Shown: positions 10,254-22,601 of the stretch, in pieces | Position numbering within the stretch: position 1 is the first letter of the stretch | Layout: each line of letters opens with the position of its first letter | Assembly (NCBI GenBank): GCA_964035015.1 | Contig: CAXIUP010000268.1 | Span: 62,001-126,000, forward strand | Reading direction: 5' to 3' | Source: Corallium rubrum | Lineage: Eukaryota; Cnidaria; Anthozoa; Scleralcyonacea; Coralliidae | DNA length: 64,000 nucleotides | Program-made: the position numbers and the translations under genes | Notes under the pieces: generated by a model | The model's input: the letters and a program-made list of their open reading frames with translations, nothing else | What the model was told of the DNA's origin: nothing | Database searches by the model: none

Positions 10254-11283
10254 TACTACAGTTATCACTATTGTCGAACCAGCCACTGCTATACTGGGAA
10301 GCCACTCAGGATTTTATTTCCTTGAAGACGCAATAGTCATCGAAAAGCTGCATGGAGAAGAGGGGCTCTCTGTTTCCATTCTAGGCATAACTTTTCAAAT
10401 TCAAAACATGTTAACTCCGCCGTTGTTTTTACTCGGAGCGTGGAAGACTGTCGTCGTGAACATAAGCCGTTAACTTCCAAAGTCAGAAGCTTTAAAACAT
10501 TTTCCAGGGCACACCAGTTTCAACGTGTCATTCTTCAATACCGCTTTAGCAATTCTCTGATGAGATTGAGAGCCGTGAATAATTGCTTTTCCGAGGACCG
10601 CAAAGTCATTTACCAGTTCTTTTCGTATTGTTTTTCTCAGATATTCTACAGTAAGATGAACTTTAGTCTCTTACTTCTGAGTTTCTGAAGCTGCTCGAAC
10701 TAGTGAAGGTGAGTTTCAGCTTTCTTGAGCGGCGTCGAGGTCAACATCTGGTTAGTGCTAATTAATTAATTTTCTCCTTTGTCGCGGAAAATGTTTTCTT
10801 ACAAAGAAAACAAGTGTCGGCCTGATGTGACAATTTCTGTCGAGTGTCGTTCATCGTTATATAAAGACTTAATATTATACAACATACATGCAAATATTTT
10901 GTCCTTCCTTGACTTCGTTCAGCCATGTTCAGCGTGTGTCCACGCGTGGGCAATTTTAGCTAAATATATTTTCAAATTTGATTGGATAACACGAGACAAA
11001 AGGTAATACGTCACGGAAATCGAATCTTTGCTCGGGTTCGCAGACGCTAGTTTTCGCGGGAGGCAAAGAGGGCGGGCAAATACGTCTGGGTTCGCAGGCT
11101 ACTTGTTTTCATGTTCGGAAAATTAGGTAAAAATCTCATAGTTTGTCAACAGGTTGTTGTCGCAAAACGTCAGGAGCACAGCTGTTCACACGTAACAATG
11201 GTGTTCATTCAACGAGCTGCTACAACCTTGTTAGTAACAAGCTGTTAGGTGACAAGATAGTAACAGGTTGTTAGGACACCAAA

Positions 11284-11440
11284 TTTGCTTTAATTTAATT
11301 TAATTTAATTTGCTTTAATTTAATTTAATTTAATTTAATTTAATTCAATTCAATTCAATTCAATTCAATTCAATTCAATTCAATTCAATTCAATTCAATT
11401 CAATTCAATTCAATTTAATTTAATTTAATTTAATTTAATA
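11284..11440. repeat. Compound pentanucleotide microsatellite (TTTAA)n-(TTCAA)n
   Basis: About 155 bases of taatt/caatt units; the centre has switched to attca units while both edges keep attta units, as expected from a single base change spreading by slippage. Confidence 0.95.
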
Positions 11441-11849
11441 CCTGTCAATTTTCTACTTAACCAGATGAAATTGAATGTATTTGGGAGGCCAGAAACAAAA
11501 TCAGTTAAAGATTCCTTTAATATTTGCCACTCGACTACCACCTAAGGAAATAATCAAATAAAAATATTAAATCATTATATTTACATTAATCAATTAGAAT
11601 TATATTATGAAACTAGGAACTAAGGTTAAGAACAGTATAGAAAATCGATCATAGTACAGATTGGAAAGTCAAATCTTAAATAATGTTAGCGATGAAGAAG
11701 AACGAATGTTATACCGTAAAGAGTTCCATAATCTTTTGGTACGCACAAAATGTGAATATTTAACATCGGTGCAAACAAATGGAATAACCAACTTAAGGTC
11801 ATTAGTGTTCACTGTTGCATAAGCTCCGACCAGTGATGGACTATGTGAT

Positions 11850-12510
11850 TAGGTCAATAGGTTTTAGCACTTGGCCATATGTAAGACTTTGTAGGAAAAA
11901 TAAGTATATCTTCCATCTCTCTATGCATATAAAGCGGTAGCAAGCGAAGTTTTATCGGTTTTTCTTTATATTCAACGTTGCTATCTAGAATAAGAGGTGA
12001 AGTTCGCCTTCTTATATGGTGACCAGACTTGACTGGCACACTCTATTATTGATCTGACCGTTGTTATGTACATATAGTAAACGTTTAACGTTTGGGGTCA
12101 TCAGTATCTCGTGTTGAAGGATAAAGGAGACCTAATATTTTTTGTTGTTGTTTATCTGTGTCCAAACAATTCCAACTGAGATTGGTACATGAGCAAACGC
12201 CTATTTCATTTTTTTTTTAATTCTACAATACTAAGTGACTTGCACCCTAAGTAATACTAACGATCAAAATACCGATAAGTTCGAATTTTCCTTAATATTT
12301 TACATTTGCTGATATTGAAGTCCATACTCCACGTATAACGAACCAGTCATAAAGCACCTTGAGATCAGCCTGAAGTTTATCTTGATCTGTACTTACTAAA
12401 TATAAAACGGAAACATTTGTTGACAAGGACGTTAGTTTAACAGTTTTGATAAAAACCTTAATTTTATTGTAGATACTTTTCTTGACGATTGTGTTGATTT
12501 CCTCCATCTA
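11850..12510 (-). pseudogene. Decayed LINE reverse transcriptase fragment
   Basis: On the minus strand 12292-12507 encodes QDKLQADLKVLYDWFVI, matching the DKLQ.DL..L..W block that follows the catalytic motif in CR1-like RTs. Further 3', 11854-12039 encodes YKEKPIKLRLLPLYMHREME, matching the R...LPL...RE..D block near the ORF2 C terminus. Both order and strand agree, but frames are broken and the intervening part is decayed. Confidence 0.55.
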
Positions 12511-12860
12511 AAATTTGAATTTGGTATTGATATTTTTCGTGAAGACACACACACACACTTGATTTGGTGAAAAAGCGGCTTGGATCAAATTGTTATTTCT
12601 TTGCGAATTTAAAATTTGCAGTAACTTCGACTTATTTTTCTTCTTTCGTCTCTTCTCTATAAGACTATATGGTTGGGTCGGCCAGGAATGCAGGAGTAGT
12701 CGCTAACTCTTTCGGTCCCTGTATCTTCTGTTTCCAACCCCTTTTCTCCCGGTTTTGCTTCACTCCATCTCTTTACTGGTCTTCCCCTCTTTCGTTTTTC
12801 CATGATTAGCAGTGTAATACTTAGGTATTAACAAGAACGCGATTGATACCACGTGGTCGA
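12511..12860. other. No gene; short (AC)n at about 12548-12560
   Basis: T- and C-rich sequence with no recognised structure before the large dinucleotide repeat. Confidence 0.4.
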
Positions 12861-12864
12861 GGAT

Positions 12865-13154
<290 letters not shown>

Positions 13155-13156
13155 CT

Positions 13157-15790
13157 GAGGCAGAATAGACGACGAGTGTTGATATTATTAAAAGCGTATG
13201 AAACGGAGAGAATATTATATTGGCGACGAGAATGGCGCAGGAGCAAGCTAAACCAGCGAACATACATGTTCAAACACAGTCTGTATCAATTCAGCCAGTA
13301 CCAGAATTCAACCCAGATTCAGAAGTTGGAGCAAGCTTGACAACTCGATGGCAGAATTGGACAGAGGACTTCGAAATGTTTATATTAGCGAGTGGAATAA
13401 CCGACACGAAACGAAACGAAAACGTGCGCTACTTCTATATCAAACTGGACAGCGAGTTCGAGAAATCTTCCGACAAATACCCAACACAGGAACTGCGACT
13501 GACTACGACGTTGCAAAAGACAAGTTAAAGGAATACTTTGAACCGCAAAAAGAATCGGCGATATGAGGTATACCGATTTAGACAAGCAACGCAAGAGAAC
13601 CACGAAACTCTCGATCAATTTCATACGCGCCTACGCACTTTATTAGCTCAAACGTGATCATTTGCCGACGTTGACTTCGAAATCGAGCAGCAAATCATCA
13701 CCGCTGACACGTCGTCGAGAATTCGCGAGAAAGCTTTGCGAATCCTACGTATGATTTGAAATCCATTCTTATCGATGGTATAGACGCGACAAAAAAAGCG
13801 CATATCAAGTTCGCGACATAGTCTAAAGTCTAAAGAAAAGATACCTGAGGGTATCCTCACAAAAGAGACAAAAGGTAAACAATGTCGAGAATGTGGAAAA
13901 TCAAACCATTTTGCAGGAGTTTTTCGAGGGAAACAACAACAAAAGCACAAACCTCCATCAGATCACGAAAACCAAAATCGAACGAGTGCTAAAAAGTCTC
14001 TTCACCCTATCAACCAAGCCGAATGCGATACAGACAGTTCGGATGACTATTTGTATGCGATGACATGTAATAAATCCCCGAAGGTGAATGTCAAGGTGTG
14101 TCAACATTCTTCAAAGCAACCGTTCGATACAGGAGCGACGATAAATATGATTGACCAAACTACTTACGAAAAGGTGAAAGGAACTAAACTTACACTCAAC
14201 ATTTTGAGGTAAGCCCACTTAAACTAAACGAACAAACATTAAAGCGTTTGCGTATAACGAATTGCCGTGGCAACAATTTATGTCGCCCAAACAAAGGCCA
14301 GTGGTAATCTAATTTCGTCAACAACAGCCCAAGATCTTGGTCTCATCAGTGTACACATCAACAAGGTGTCGGGGACCAAGGATAATAAACTAGACACAGT
14401 TTTAAACAAACATGAACAATTGTTTCACGGTCTGGGGAAATTGAAAGGAGAAAAAGTTAAACTGAATATTGACAAAGATCAAACACCTATAAAGTACAAC
14501 CACAGCGACGGATTCCGTATCACATTCGTGAGAAAATAAAATGCGCGTTAGAAGAATTAGGAAGTGAAGATATAATCGAACGTGTGCCCGAAGACCAGCC
14601 TACGCCATGGGTATCACCGATCGTAGCTGTGCCTAAAAAGGACGGTGGAGTCAGAATTTGCGTTGACATGAGACTTACCAACGAGGCTATAAAGAGAGTA
14701 CGTCACCCGATCCCTACCGTTGGGGATATCAGCTTCGAGTTAAACCGTGCAAAATAATATTCCAAGCCAGATCTTTCGCAGGCGTATCATCAACTAGAGC
14801 TGGACGAGGAAAGTCGGTACATAACTTTTAGTACACACATTGGTCTTTTCCGCTACAAACGCCTTAACTACGGAACGAATGCCGCCGCCGAGATTTTCCA
14901 GTATACCTTACAGACACAACTTCAAGGCCTAAAAGAGTTAAGAACATCGCAGACGATATTCCGGTGTACGGTAAAACACGCGAGGAGCATGATGTAAATT
15001 TAGACAAGTGTCTACAACGCCTTTCCAGCAAAGGTTTACGTCTCAATCAGTCGAAATGCAGTTTTCTACGTAACACTCTCGATTTTTTTGGTCAAGTATT
15101 TTCAGAAGAAAGAAGTAAACCAAATCCAAAACGCGTCAAAGATTTGTAAGATGCACCAATACCAACAAGCGTACACGAAGTTCGAAGCCTTCTTGGAATG
15201 GCGAACTATAGCAGTAAGTACATTGCTAACTTTGCAACTATAACAGCCCCTTTGCGCGACCTGACCTAAAAGAATGCGAAATTCGAGTGGAAAGACATCC
15301 ATGAACGAGCATTTATTCAGATAACTAAAGCACTCTCATGAGCACCATGTATGGCCTATTTCGACAAGCAGAAAGAAACATATATTATTGTTGATACCAG
15401 CCCAGTAGGTGTTTCAGCAATACTCTCACAGAAATCAAAGGGGATGGAAGATGAGAAAGTAGTAGCGTACGCAAGCAGAGCCCTAACAGAAGTTGAAAAG
15501 CGATACTAGTTGAATAGCGATACTCGCAGACACAAAAAGAAGCACTTGCTATAATATGGGGAGCAGAACATTTTCACCTGTACGTTTATGGAAATGAATT
15601 CACACTAGTAACCGATCACAAGCCACTGGAAGTAATTTATGGTAGTCGCAAGTCAAAGCCTTCAGCAAGAATAGAACGCTGGGTATTACGTTTTCAACCA
15701 TACCTATTTAAAGTGATTTACCAGCCCGGAACTAACAATCCAGCCGATTATTTGTCAAGACACCCTACACGAACGAGTTTTAAGCAACAG
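13157..15790 (+). mobile_element. Broken Ty3/Gypsy LTR retrotransposon (gag-pro-RT-RNase H)
   Basis: Fossil LTR retroelement. The leader ends in attggcgacgag just before a gag start (ATGGCGCAG at about 13232). A zinc-knuckle-like CRECGKSNHF lies near 13880-13910, and a protease DTGATINMI near 14130. RT blocks include SPIVAVPKKDGGVRICVDMR (near 14620) and DLSQAYHQLELDEESRYITF (near 14770). RNase H runs from about 15355, and a YQPGTNNPADYLSRHP end lies near 15720-15765. It is broken in roughly ten places. Integrase and a clear 3' LTR were not found before the next element. Confidence 0.85.
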
Positions 15791-15792
<2 letters not shown>

Positions 15793-15835
<43 letters not shown>

Positions 15836-15928
15836 GCTTACCTCCAAAGTCTGCAACAGGCTGTTTCATCTAAAAAAGAATCTTCAGGCAGATCCTTAGT
15901 ACACGCTATATATATATATATATATATC
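15793..15928. repeat. Two (TA)n runs with a short spacer
   Basis: (TA)n at about 15793-15832 and 15907-15927. They mark the junction between the Gypsy fossil and the 5' region of the LINE. Confidence 0.9.
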
Positions 15929-16044
15929 TATCATCTACGACCGCATATGGCAGCGAAACCGAGGTCGGCTCTTTTGTTGGGTATCCCAGTGAGCGAAATA
16001 TTCCAGAAAGAAGCAATCCCGAATCTGACTTCGGTACTAGCGAT

Positions 16045-16389
16045 ATGGAGCCTTTAGTTGATGGGGGCAAGACGAAATGCCCTTGTGGCTGTGTCTTAAC
16101 CGAACTTGAAGACATGAAAATCAACATAGAAGTTCTACAGTCGCAGATGGATGCCTTACAAAGTTTAGCTAACGCTCAAAAGGTATGTTTCTCTATAAAT
16201 GAATATTCGAATGAAATAAACCGCCTAAATCAAGAGCTTCTTGAGGAAAGGAATAAAACCAATCAGTTAGAATTGGATCTTGATTTTCTCAGGAGAAGGG
16301 TCTTCGACCTTGAGCATAAACAGAACAGTTCAATGCCTACGGTAAGGAAGTTAAAGACAAAGATAATTTCACGCCCGAGGAAACATTAA
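16045..16389 (+). CDS. LINE ORF1 protein, coiled-coil part
   Basis: 114 codons from ATG. An N-terminal CPCGC motif is followed by a heptad-rich stretch from about residue 25 to 95 (DMKINIEVLQSQMDALQSLA and LNQELLEERNKTNQLELDLD), as in CR1/L2 ORF1 proteins that trimerise and bind the element's RNA. After the stop at 16387-16389 the region to about 16900 continues Ser/Asn- and then Arg/Gly-rich in other frames (for example GRPSGKQRRGK), so ORF1 was probably longer and has been frame-shifted, or it is a short ORF1. Confidence 0.65.
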   Translation: MEPLVDGGKTKCPCGCVLTELEDMKINIEVLQSQMDALQSLANAQKVCFSINEYSNEINRLNQELLEERNKTNQLELDLDFLRRRVFDLEHKQNSSMPTVRKLKTKIISRPRKH

Positions 16390-16903
16390 TACAAAAAACT
16401 GCTCACAAGGAAAATCTTGACCAAGTTCTTTCGAATGCAAGTTGTCGAACGCAGTCAATCAATGATAATTTATCACACGTTATTAACGCATCACCAACCT
16501 CCTCTGTTTCTTGGTCAAATTATTATCATAGTAATATTGAAAATGGTAATCTGCGTGCCATTAATATTACTCAACCAGTTGGTAAGAAACAAGTTGATAA
16601 CGCAATTAAGTCGGATAAAAAGATTTCAAATCAATCCCAAAAATCACCAAAGATACCTGACTGGATGGGCTGTCTCCCAATAATTGACTTGCCAATTTCG
16701 ACCAATGAAAGTACTAAAGTCAGTACCAGAGGCAGGGGTGTTAGAGTGAGCAATAACACAATGAATGAAACAGCTAGTACAGGTCGACCCAGTGGTAAAC
16801 AGAGGAGAGGCAAGATATATGGTAACCAATCCCATCAGCCTTTTTTTCGGCGACAGTTTCGGAACGGTCTTTCTCCAAAACAATCCCTATACTACAAAAG
16901 GGA

Positions 16904-19736
16904 ATGGCTAACGCATCTGGACTTGGTTTACAGGATTACCCGGATCCAACATCACTTGAGATAACCCCCGGGGTTTATAATATCCCTGTGTTAATTACTA
17001 ACAGAATTTATAATAGAACTCCTGTTAGGGGTATTAATTATCAAAACCGTCTTTGGAGAAAATCGCAGAATAAAAACCTCATCAGCGTTCCCATAACAAA
17101 GTTTGCTAAGGAATTGGGTAAGACATCTCAGCTACCATGTTTTTTTCTTTGTAACGCGCATTCTTTACCGTCAAAAGTGGATGAACTAGCTGCCACTTTG
17201 GAGGTAATGTCTATAGACGTGGCAGTAATAACAGAAACCTGGTTGCATGAAATGCACGATAGTGATCTTATTAATATACCTTGTTTCTCGCTACATCGGA
17301 GAGACCGACTGAGTGGCCGTGCTGGAGGCGTGTGTGCATATATTTCTCACACTATACCTTCTAAACGAAGACTTGATCTTGAAAGCCCTCTCTACGAGTG
17401 CATGTGGATATGGCTCCGTCCTCACCGCTTGCCTCGTCGCTTATCCGGTATCATGATCGGTGTTGTCTACAATCCTCCAGATAAATTGGCTCAAGAACAG
17501 AAGGATCTTGTTCACTATTTGGTTGATTCAGTTGATCTAGTCCGCAATCGTTACCCAGAATGCGGTGTAATTATTTTGGGTGATTTTAACAAACTTATTA
17601 TTTCTGACTTAATCGTGCATCACGATCTTAAACAGGTTGTCCAGGACGCTACCCGTGGCGCGTCCATATTGGATCTTATAATTACTAACTTTGGTAACTT
17701 TTATAGTAGACCAACGTCCAATGCGCCTCTAGGATCTGCCGATCATAATACTATAATCTGGAAACCGCTAACCAAAGCAAGTTATCAACGTAGTTCTACT
17801 GACCACCTTCCAACTAACAAATGCTCCTTGCGACATTTTCCCAGGTCAGCAATGGATGCCTTTGGAAGATGGATTTGTCAGCATAGTTGGTTTCGAAATT
17901 TGGGGGAAAGTCCCTCTGTTGACGAAATGGCAGAATCTTTGACACATGATCTTAAGTCAGCCATCGAGCTTTTCTTCCCAGCAAAGACCGTACGAATCCA
18001 CAATACTGATAAGCCATGGATGACGTCATCGATTAAACAATTGATCTTAGACAGACAGCGAGCGTATCATTCGGGTCGTCATGATCAGTGGAAACATTTG
18101 AGAAATAAGGTGCGCAGAACCATTACTCAAAGGAAGGAAGTTTTTTATCGGGAAAAAGCACATCATTTTAGAACTGGTAACCCACGTAAATGGTGGAACA
18201 TTATTAATAAAATGTCGGGCAGAGCTAGCGGCACGACGTCGATTTGCTACGAGGACGAGACTGGCAATGTGATATCTGGGACCAACCTAGCTACAAGACT
18301 TAATAAATTTTATATCTCAGTTTCCTCGGACCTTTCTCCTCTGGATAATAGCACACTACCAGCCTTTTTGCCTGCCCAGTACGAGCTACCAGTAATAAGA
18401 CCATCTGAAGTACGCAAGAAACTGTCGAATCTAGGTCTTTTAAGGCTATTGGCACCGATGGTCTTCCTAATCGCATTTGGAAAGAATTTGCATTCGAGCT
18501 GGCCATACCTGTGACAGAAATATTTAACGCTTCATTTTCCTCAGGTTTCTTTCCCACGTTATGGAAAGACTCATATATATCTCCGATACCCAAAGTTACT
18601 CCTATTACATGTAATGGAGATCTCAGACCCATAGCCCTCACACCATGCATATCAAAGGTCCAAGAGGACTTTGCCGTGAAGTGGCTTATTGAGGATGTTC
18701 AACACGAGATAGACCCACAACAGTTTGGCTCCCTTAAAGGCTCGTCCACCAGTTACTGCCTCCTGGACATGTTCGAAAATTGGCTTTCCTCCCTAGACCA
18801 GCCATCACAGTACTTGAGAGTCTGTTTTCTAGATTTCAGTAAGGCTTTGATCACATTGATCACAATATTTTGGTAAGAAAATTGATCAATCTTGGCGTTA
18901 GGCGGCTACTTATCCTCTGGTCGTGTAGTTTTCTTAGTAGCAGACGTCAGGCAGTCAAATTCAATTCTTTGATATCTGGTTGGGAATCAACACACGCCGG
19001 TGTCCCCCAAGGGACAAAACTTGGACCAATTCTCTTCGTGATTATGATTAATGATCTCGCGCTGAAGTCGCCTCTGAAAGCAAGCCACTGGCAATATGTT
19101 GATGACATTTCATTGTCGGAGGTCGTTAAAATTGAATCAACGTCAATGTTGCAGTTTGATCTCGACAAAATTTCGACTTGGTCCAAAGACAATAATATGA
19201 ACTTGAATCCTAAAAAGTGCAAGGAGATGTTCATTTGTCCTTTAAAAACGAAACCAGATGTTGCACCATTGATTATTAATAGTATACCTCTCGACCAAGT
19301 TCCATTTCACAAGGTGCTTGGACTTACTATAACAGATGATTTGAAATGGAATAATAATATCAACGAGATCATCGCCAAACCATCGAAACGTTTGCATATT
19401 ATTAGGGTGCTTAAACAAGCGAGAGTGCCGACAAATGACTTAATTCATATCTATTTCGCATTGGTACAGTCAGTATTAGAGTACTGTTGTGTGGTATGGT
19501 CTCACAGTATTCCTGAATATCTTCGTTCTAAAATAGAAATGGTCCAAAAGCGTGTAATGCGAATTGTGTTTCCTGATCTTCACTACAGTGACGCGGTGAC
19601 TGTTGCTAAGTGCAGTCGCCTTGATGAAAGAAGATCAAAACTTTGTTTGAAAGTCCTATCAAACATTCGAGAACCTGACTCGCGTCTCCACCATCTTCTG
19701 CCTCCTACGCGTGAAGGTGCCTTTCAGTTACACTAA
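16904..19736 (+). pseudogene. LINE ORF2: endonuclease and reverse transcriptase, two frame shifts
   Basis: 16904-18514 holds the APE-type endonuclease that nicks target DNA. Motifs in order are CNAHSLPSKVDEL, ITETWL, GGVCAYI, GVVYNPP, ILGDFN, ASILDLIITN and SADHN. A frame shift near 18430-18445 moves the reading to 18511-18876, which has the early RT blocks (ISPIPKVTP, DLRPIALTP, FLDFSKA). A second shift near 18845 leads to 18870-19736 with GVPQGTKLGPILF, the catalytic YVDD near 19095, and the thumb and C-terminal domain ending at a stop (19734-19736). ORF2 proteins of this family carry out target-primed reverse transcription. The rest of the frame is well kept, so the copy is not very old. 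Confidence 0.85.
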
Positions 19737-19921
19737 GAAATAACTCAAGCTTGTCTCTGCCCAAATGTCATACCGACAGATATAAAAAGAGTTTCTTCCC
19801 TGCAATGGCGTATACGCAAATTTCTTGCGAACCTTTTTAACTTTTTTGACTTTTTGACCTTTCCTAGTTGTCGTTTTGTTAATTTTTAATATGTATATAC
19901 CTTGTGTAAATATCTTGATTT

Positions 19922-20022
19922 TTAACTCATTCCTGTCCGGGGGCTTCCCCAGAGGTGAATAAAATCGTCTGGCGTTAGCCAGAATAAAATACTAAAGACC
20001 AATTCGGACAAGAAAGAGTTAA
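19922..20022. mobile_element. 101-bp TTAA-ended MITE in the LINE 3' UTR
   Basis: It begins ttaactcattcctgtccg and ends cggacaagaaagagttaa. The centre holds gtctggcgttagccagaataaaat. TTAA at both ends and related motifs at 41195-41397 suggest a piggyBac- or Kolobok-type non-autonomous element. Confidence 0.7.
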
Positions 20023-20137
20023 CCATGACTTTTCAATTAGAACAAAACTTTAATAATCTATATAATTATATATTTATATCTATTGTAAACATATTTGTAA
20101 TTCACACATCCGTGTGCAAGAATATGGCTGAATAAAC

Positions 20138-20154
20138 CATTATTATTATTATTA

Positions 20155-20198
<44 letters not shown>

Positions 20199-20200
20199 TT
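20138..20200. repeat. (ATT)n microsatellite, 3' tail of the LINE
   Basis: attattatt units directly after aataaaccatt. CR1/L2-type elements end in short tandem repeats, and this marks the LINE 3' end. Confidence 0.85.
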
Positions 20201-20202
20201 TA

Positions 20203-20300
20203 TTATCCCCGGGCCGGGCGACGGGCCGAAGGCCCGGAGCCCGGTGAGGGTGCTAATCTCGACACGCGTGGAGTTCATTTTACACGCGTGTAGAAAAAGC
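20203..20300. other. GC-rich patch with inverted acacgcgtg motifs
   Basis: cccgggccgggcgacgggcc is followed by aaggcccggagcccgg, forming an internal hairpin, and then paired acacgcgtg(g/t) motifs. It stands out from the AT-rich neighbourhood. Function unknown; possibly the end of another repeat. Confidence 0.4.
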
Positions 20301-20325
20301 AAGGCAGACGAAAATCTGGAAGCTG

Positions 20326-20327
20326 TT

Positions 20328-20356
<29 letters not shown>
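20326..20356. repeat. (TA)n microsatellite
   Basis: About 15 TA units. Confidence 0.9.
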
Positions 20357-20358
<2 letters not shown>

Positions 20359-20359
20359 A

Positions 20360-21430
20360 CGTCGTAGGGTGTCATGCGGTAAGAATTGTTGGGTTACTGG
20401 TGACTGACAATGAAGCACCACAAAATTTTAAACTAAATCTATGGCTATATTTTGCGAAACGAAAGAAACGAAATGGAGCTGGCTCTACTAAAACAACAAA
20501 CAGCGGTTTAATATATCTTGAAGAGAAACCAGAAAACCTGAAGATACTAAACGCTGTATGGTAAACAAAAAGTCGATCTGAATTGGCAGTGTTTGTGGTA
20601 ACTCATGTAGGGGATTTGTATATTTATTTTGCTGATTGGATTCATTGTATTAAGTGCCAAGACCGGCAATACGTTTAAATAAAAGCCCTTTTATAGTCAC
20701 TCGTCCGTTAAACTTAATCTAGCAGCTATTATATAAAGTTTAATACATTGTGTTGTTTTCATGTTTTCGCTTTAACCCAAATGATATACAGCTCCACTTA
20801 TATTCGTGCTTACCTTTTTACACCAACTTGTAAAACTTATCTGGACGTGGTGTTTTTCATTGACTATGTATATGCACTTATTATTTATAATACTCATGGG
20901 CCGACTTTGCCGATTTTCTAGGCAGTATTTCCAAATTTTCTCCAGAAACGTTGTCTGTTTAATATTTGTTTCTGGAATCCGATTCTACTGAATTGTTTTT
21001 ATCTCAGACTTTATATTATAAATGTAGTTTTGGAGCTGTTAACTTTTAATTCTGCCTTTGCAAAACATGTATGCATAACAGCAGAGGGAAGCCATTTAAA
21101 GACTTGCTAAAAAAAACTCCCTTGGAAACCTATAAACAATGAATATATGTTTTACAGGGGTTTGTTCAATTCATGAAACCTAAGTTTTGCTTTCATATGT
21201 TCAATTTTCAAATCAGAAATCTGAAAGTAAACAGTTAGTCACCCTATAAATGCATATCAGGAGGGCTTTAATATTTTAATCAGGGGGTGTGTGTTTCAAA
21301 AATACATAAAAATTTAAAGATGATCTGTGTGTCATTAATACAACAAAAACAGAAATTGGGGGGGGGGGAGTGGGGTTAAAAAATGCATATAAAGCAGGCG
21401 AGGGGTTGTTGCATTCATGTATTTCTAGTT
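20360..21430. other. No gene recognised
   Basis: AT-rich. The frame 20244-20564 crosses the TA repeat and has no recognisable domain. A poly-G run lies near 21358-21368. Confidence 0.4.
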
Positions 21431-21466
21431 ATTAAAAGTGTATGAAACGGAGAGAATAATATAGGC
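21431..21466 (+). repeat. Fragment matching the Gypsy leader at 13182-13220
   Basis: tattaaaagtgtatgaaacg and gagagaataatata match the sequence just upstream of the gag start at 13182-13220 with few differences. It may be a remnant LTR end. Confidence 0.6.
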
Positions 21467-21559
21467 AGGTCAGATGCTTGGCTCAGGGAATGATTTTCTT
21501 TTCGTCAATACACATGGCCAATTCAACTGAGTCGTGTATCTCTCAACTTTAGCAATAGC

Positions 21560-22120
21560 ATATGCACTTGACTCCAGTTTGTTGTCGACTTTTTTTGTTG
21601 GTCTTCTTTTATCTGAGCCAGGTGCCTGTGCCAGGCCATCTCAGCATTCTCATCTCTGTTTTTGTCAGTTCAATGGCCATGTCTCTGCTCAATACATGAG
21701 GACTGGACGAATCACAGTCTTGATCTTGATTTTCTACTTTGTTGGTAATTTTAGATCGCATATCACGCTGCTGACTTCACTTCACTTCTGCCAAGCTGGC
21801 TTTTCCTCTGACTTTCCTTTACAGGTTCTGTGGCACCTGCTTCAGTCTCTTCCCATGTAGGTCTCGAATATTGATTTTAGTCTTGGTAACTTCTTTTGTC
21901 GTGACTGGAACCTCTGTCCTTCCTGAATTTACTTTTAGTAATCTCTTTATTTTTAAGTTTCTTGCCAGGTGTTCAACCTAACTTGGAGCTTCCTCCCAGA
22001 TGTAGTGGTCAGTGACAGGTCGTCTGCATTGTCTATGATGAACTAGAGCAATCTATTCCCTGACTCCATTATACAACAAAGTTCTTATTCCAAAATTGTT
22101 GGAAGACTAAAGAACAATAA
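21560..22120 (-). pseudogene. Decayed LINE reverse transcriptase fragment
   Basis: On the minus strand short shifted pieces line up with RT blocks. DDLSLTTTS near 22030 (catalytic-motif region) is followed by KVNSGRTEVPVT near 21925 and by KTVIRPVLMY.AETWPLN near 21690-21720, which resembles the TVIRPVLTYGSETW signature common in animal LINEs. Many stops interrupt it. Confidence 0.55.
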
Positions 22121-22534
22121 ATAGAGTCTGCTAATTTGTCGGGTTTATGACAGGATTGTTCTGACCAGTTCTATAGCAGTGGATAAACATGCTGTCGTCG
22201 TCCAGATGATGGTTAATGAGGGGGATTATCTCTTGAATAATAATGAGGGACGTTTATTTCAAATGGTTTCTCATATATCATATATAATGGACGAATATTT
22301 TTAATCATTATTAAGTTATGAGGGATATTCGAGATTAAGAATCCTTCTTGAAACAAAGTGTCTTGAAGTGAGCACCATACAATCCGGTTTCAAGTATAAC
22401 GAACTTGCTCTCCTCTCCAGTAGGATAACACACACCCTAGAGAAAAACTCTTTAAGTAGAGAAGGGAACCGACAACAATTCTACTCACACGAGTCTTTAA
22501 GTTGGGAATCGACACGGCAACATGGTATATTTTC

Positions 22535-22600
22535 AGGCCGTCACCCATCCAGTACGTACCCATTTTAAACAGTTAAACAGGCTTAACTTTGATCCCTTGC
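22535..22600 (-). repeat. 5S-rRNA-like fragment
   Basis: gtcacccatccagtac, then caggcttaacttt and gatccc match the reverse complement of the 5S internal control region and the adjacent conserved part, with deletions. It lies directly before the first recognised Roc-COR exon. It is probably a SINE relic. Confidence 0.4.
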
Positions 22601-22601
22601 G

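Larger units (their letters stand above)
8951..11101 (+). mobile_element. 2.15-kb DNA transposon with long TIRs, 9-bp TSD and helicase remnant
   Basis: The left end (from tagtttgccaacccagacg) and the right end (reverse complement tagcctgcgaacccagacg) match as inverted repeats for about 90 bases, including tttgcctcccgcg and ctagcgtctgcgaaccc. Both ends are flanked by the 9-bp duplication cttgttttc (8942-8950 and 11102-11110). Inside are a decayed RecQ-like helicase (9105-9640) and a nested MITE (9949-10253). No transposase was recognised. The 9-bp TSD and long TIRs suggest a Mutator-like element, but the superfamily is unproven. A deletion derivative lies at 8175-8290. Confidence 0.8.
15930..20200 (+). 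mobile_element. Near full-length CR1/L2-like LINE
   Basis: Non-LTR retrotransposon with ORF1 (16045-16389 and a following region), ORF2 with apurinic endonuclease and reverse transcriptase (16904-19736), a 3' UTR and a terminal (ATT)n tail (about 20138-20198). A MITE sits in the 3' UTR (19922-20022). The 5' boundary is uncertain, somewhere after the TA repeats. Two frame shifts in ORF2 make it inactive. Confidence 0.85.

Noticed and set aside
10165-10473. 102-codon frame with hydrophobic segments, possible membrane protein
   Set aside because: It begins inside a nested MITE within a transposon, and I recognise no domain; probably chance.
21534-21860. Plus-strand 108-codon frame
   Set aside because: It is the shadow of a decayed minus-strand reverse transcriptase fragment.
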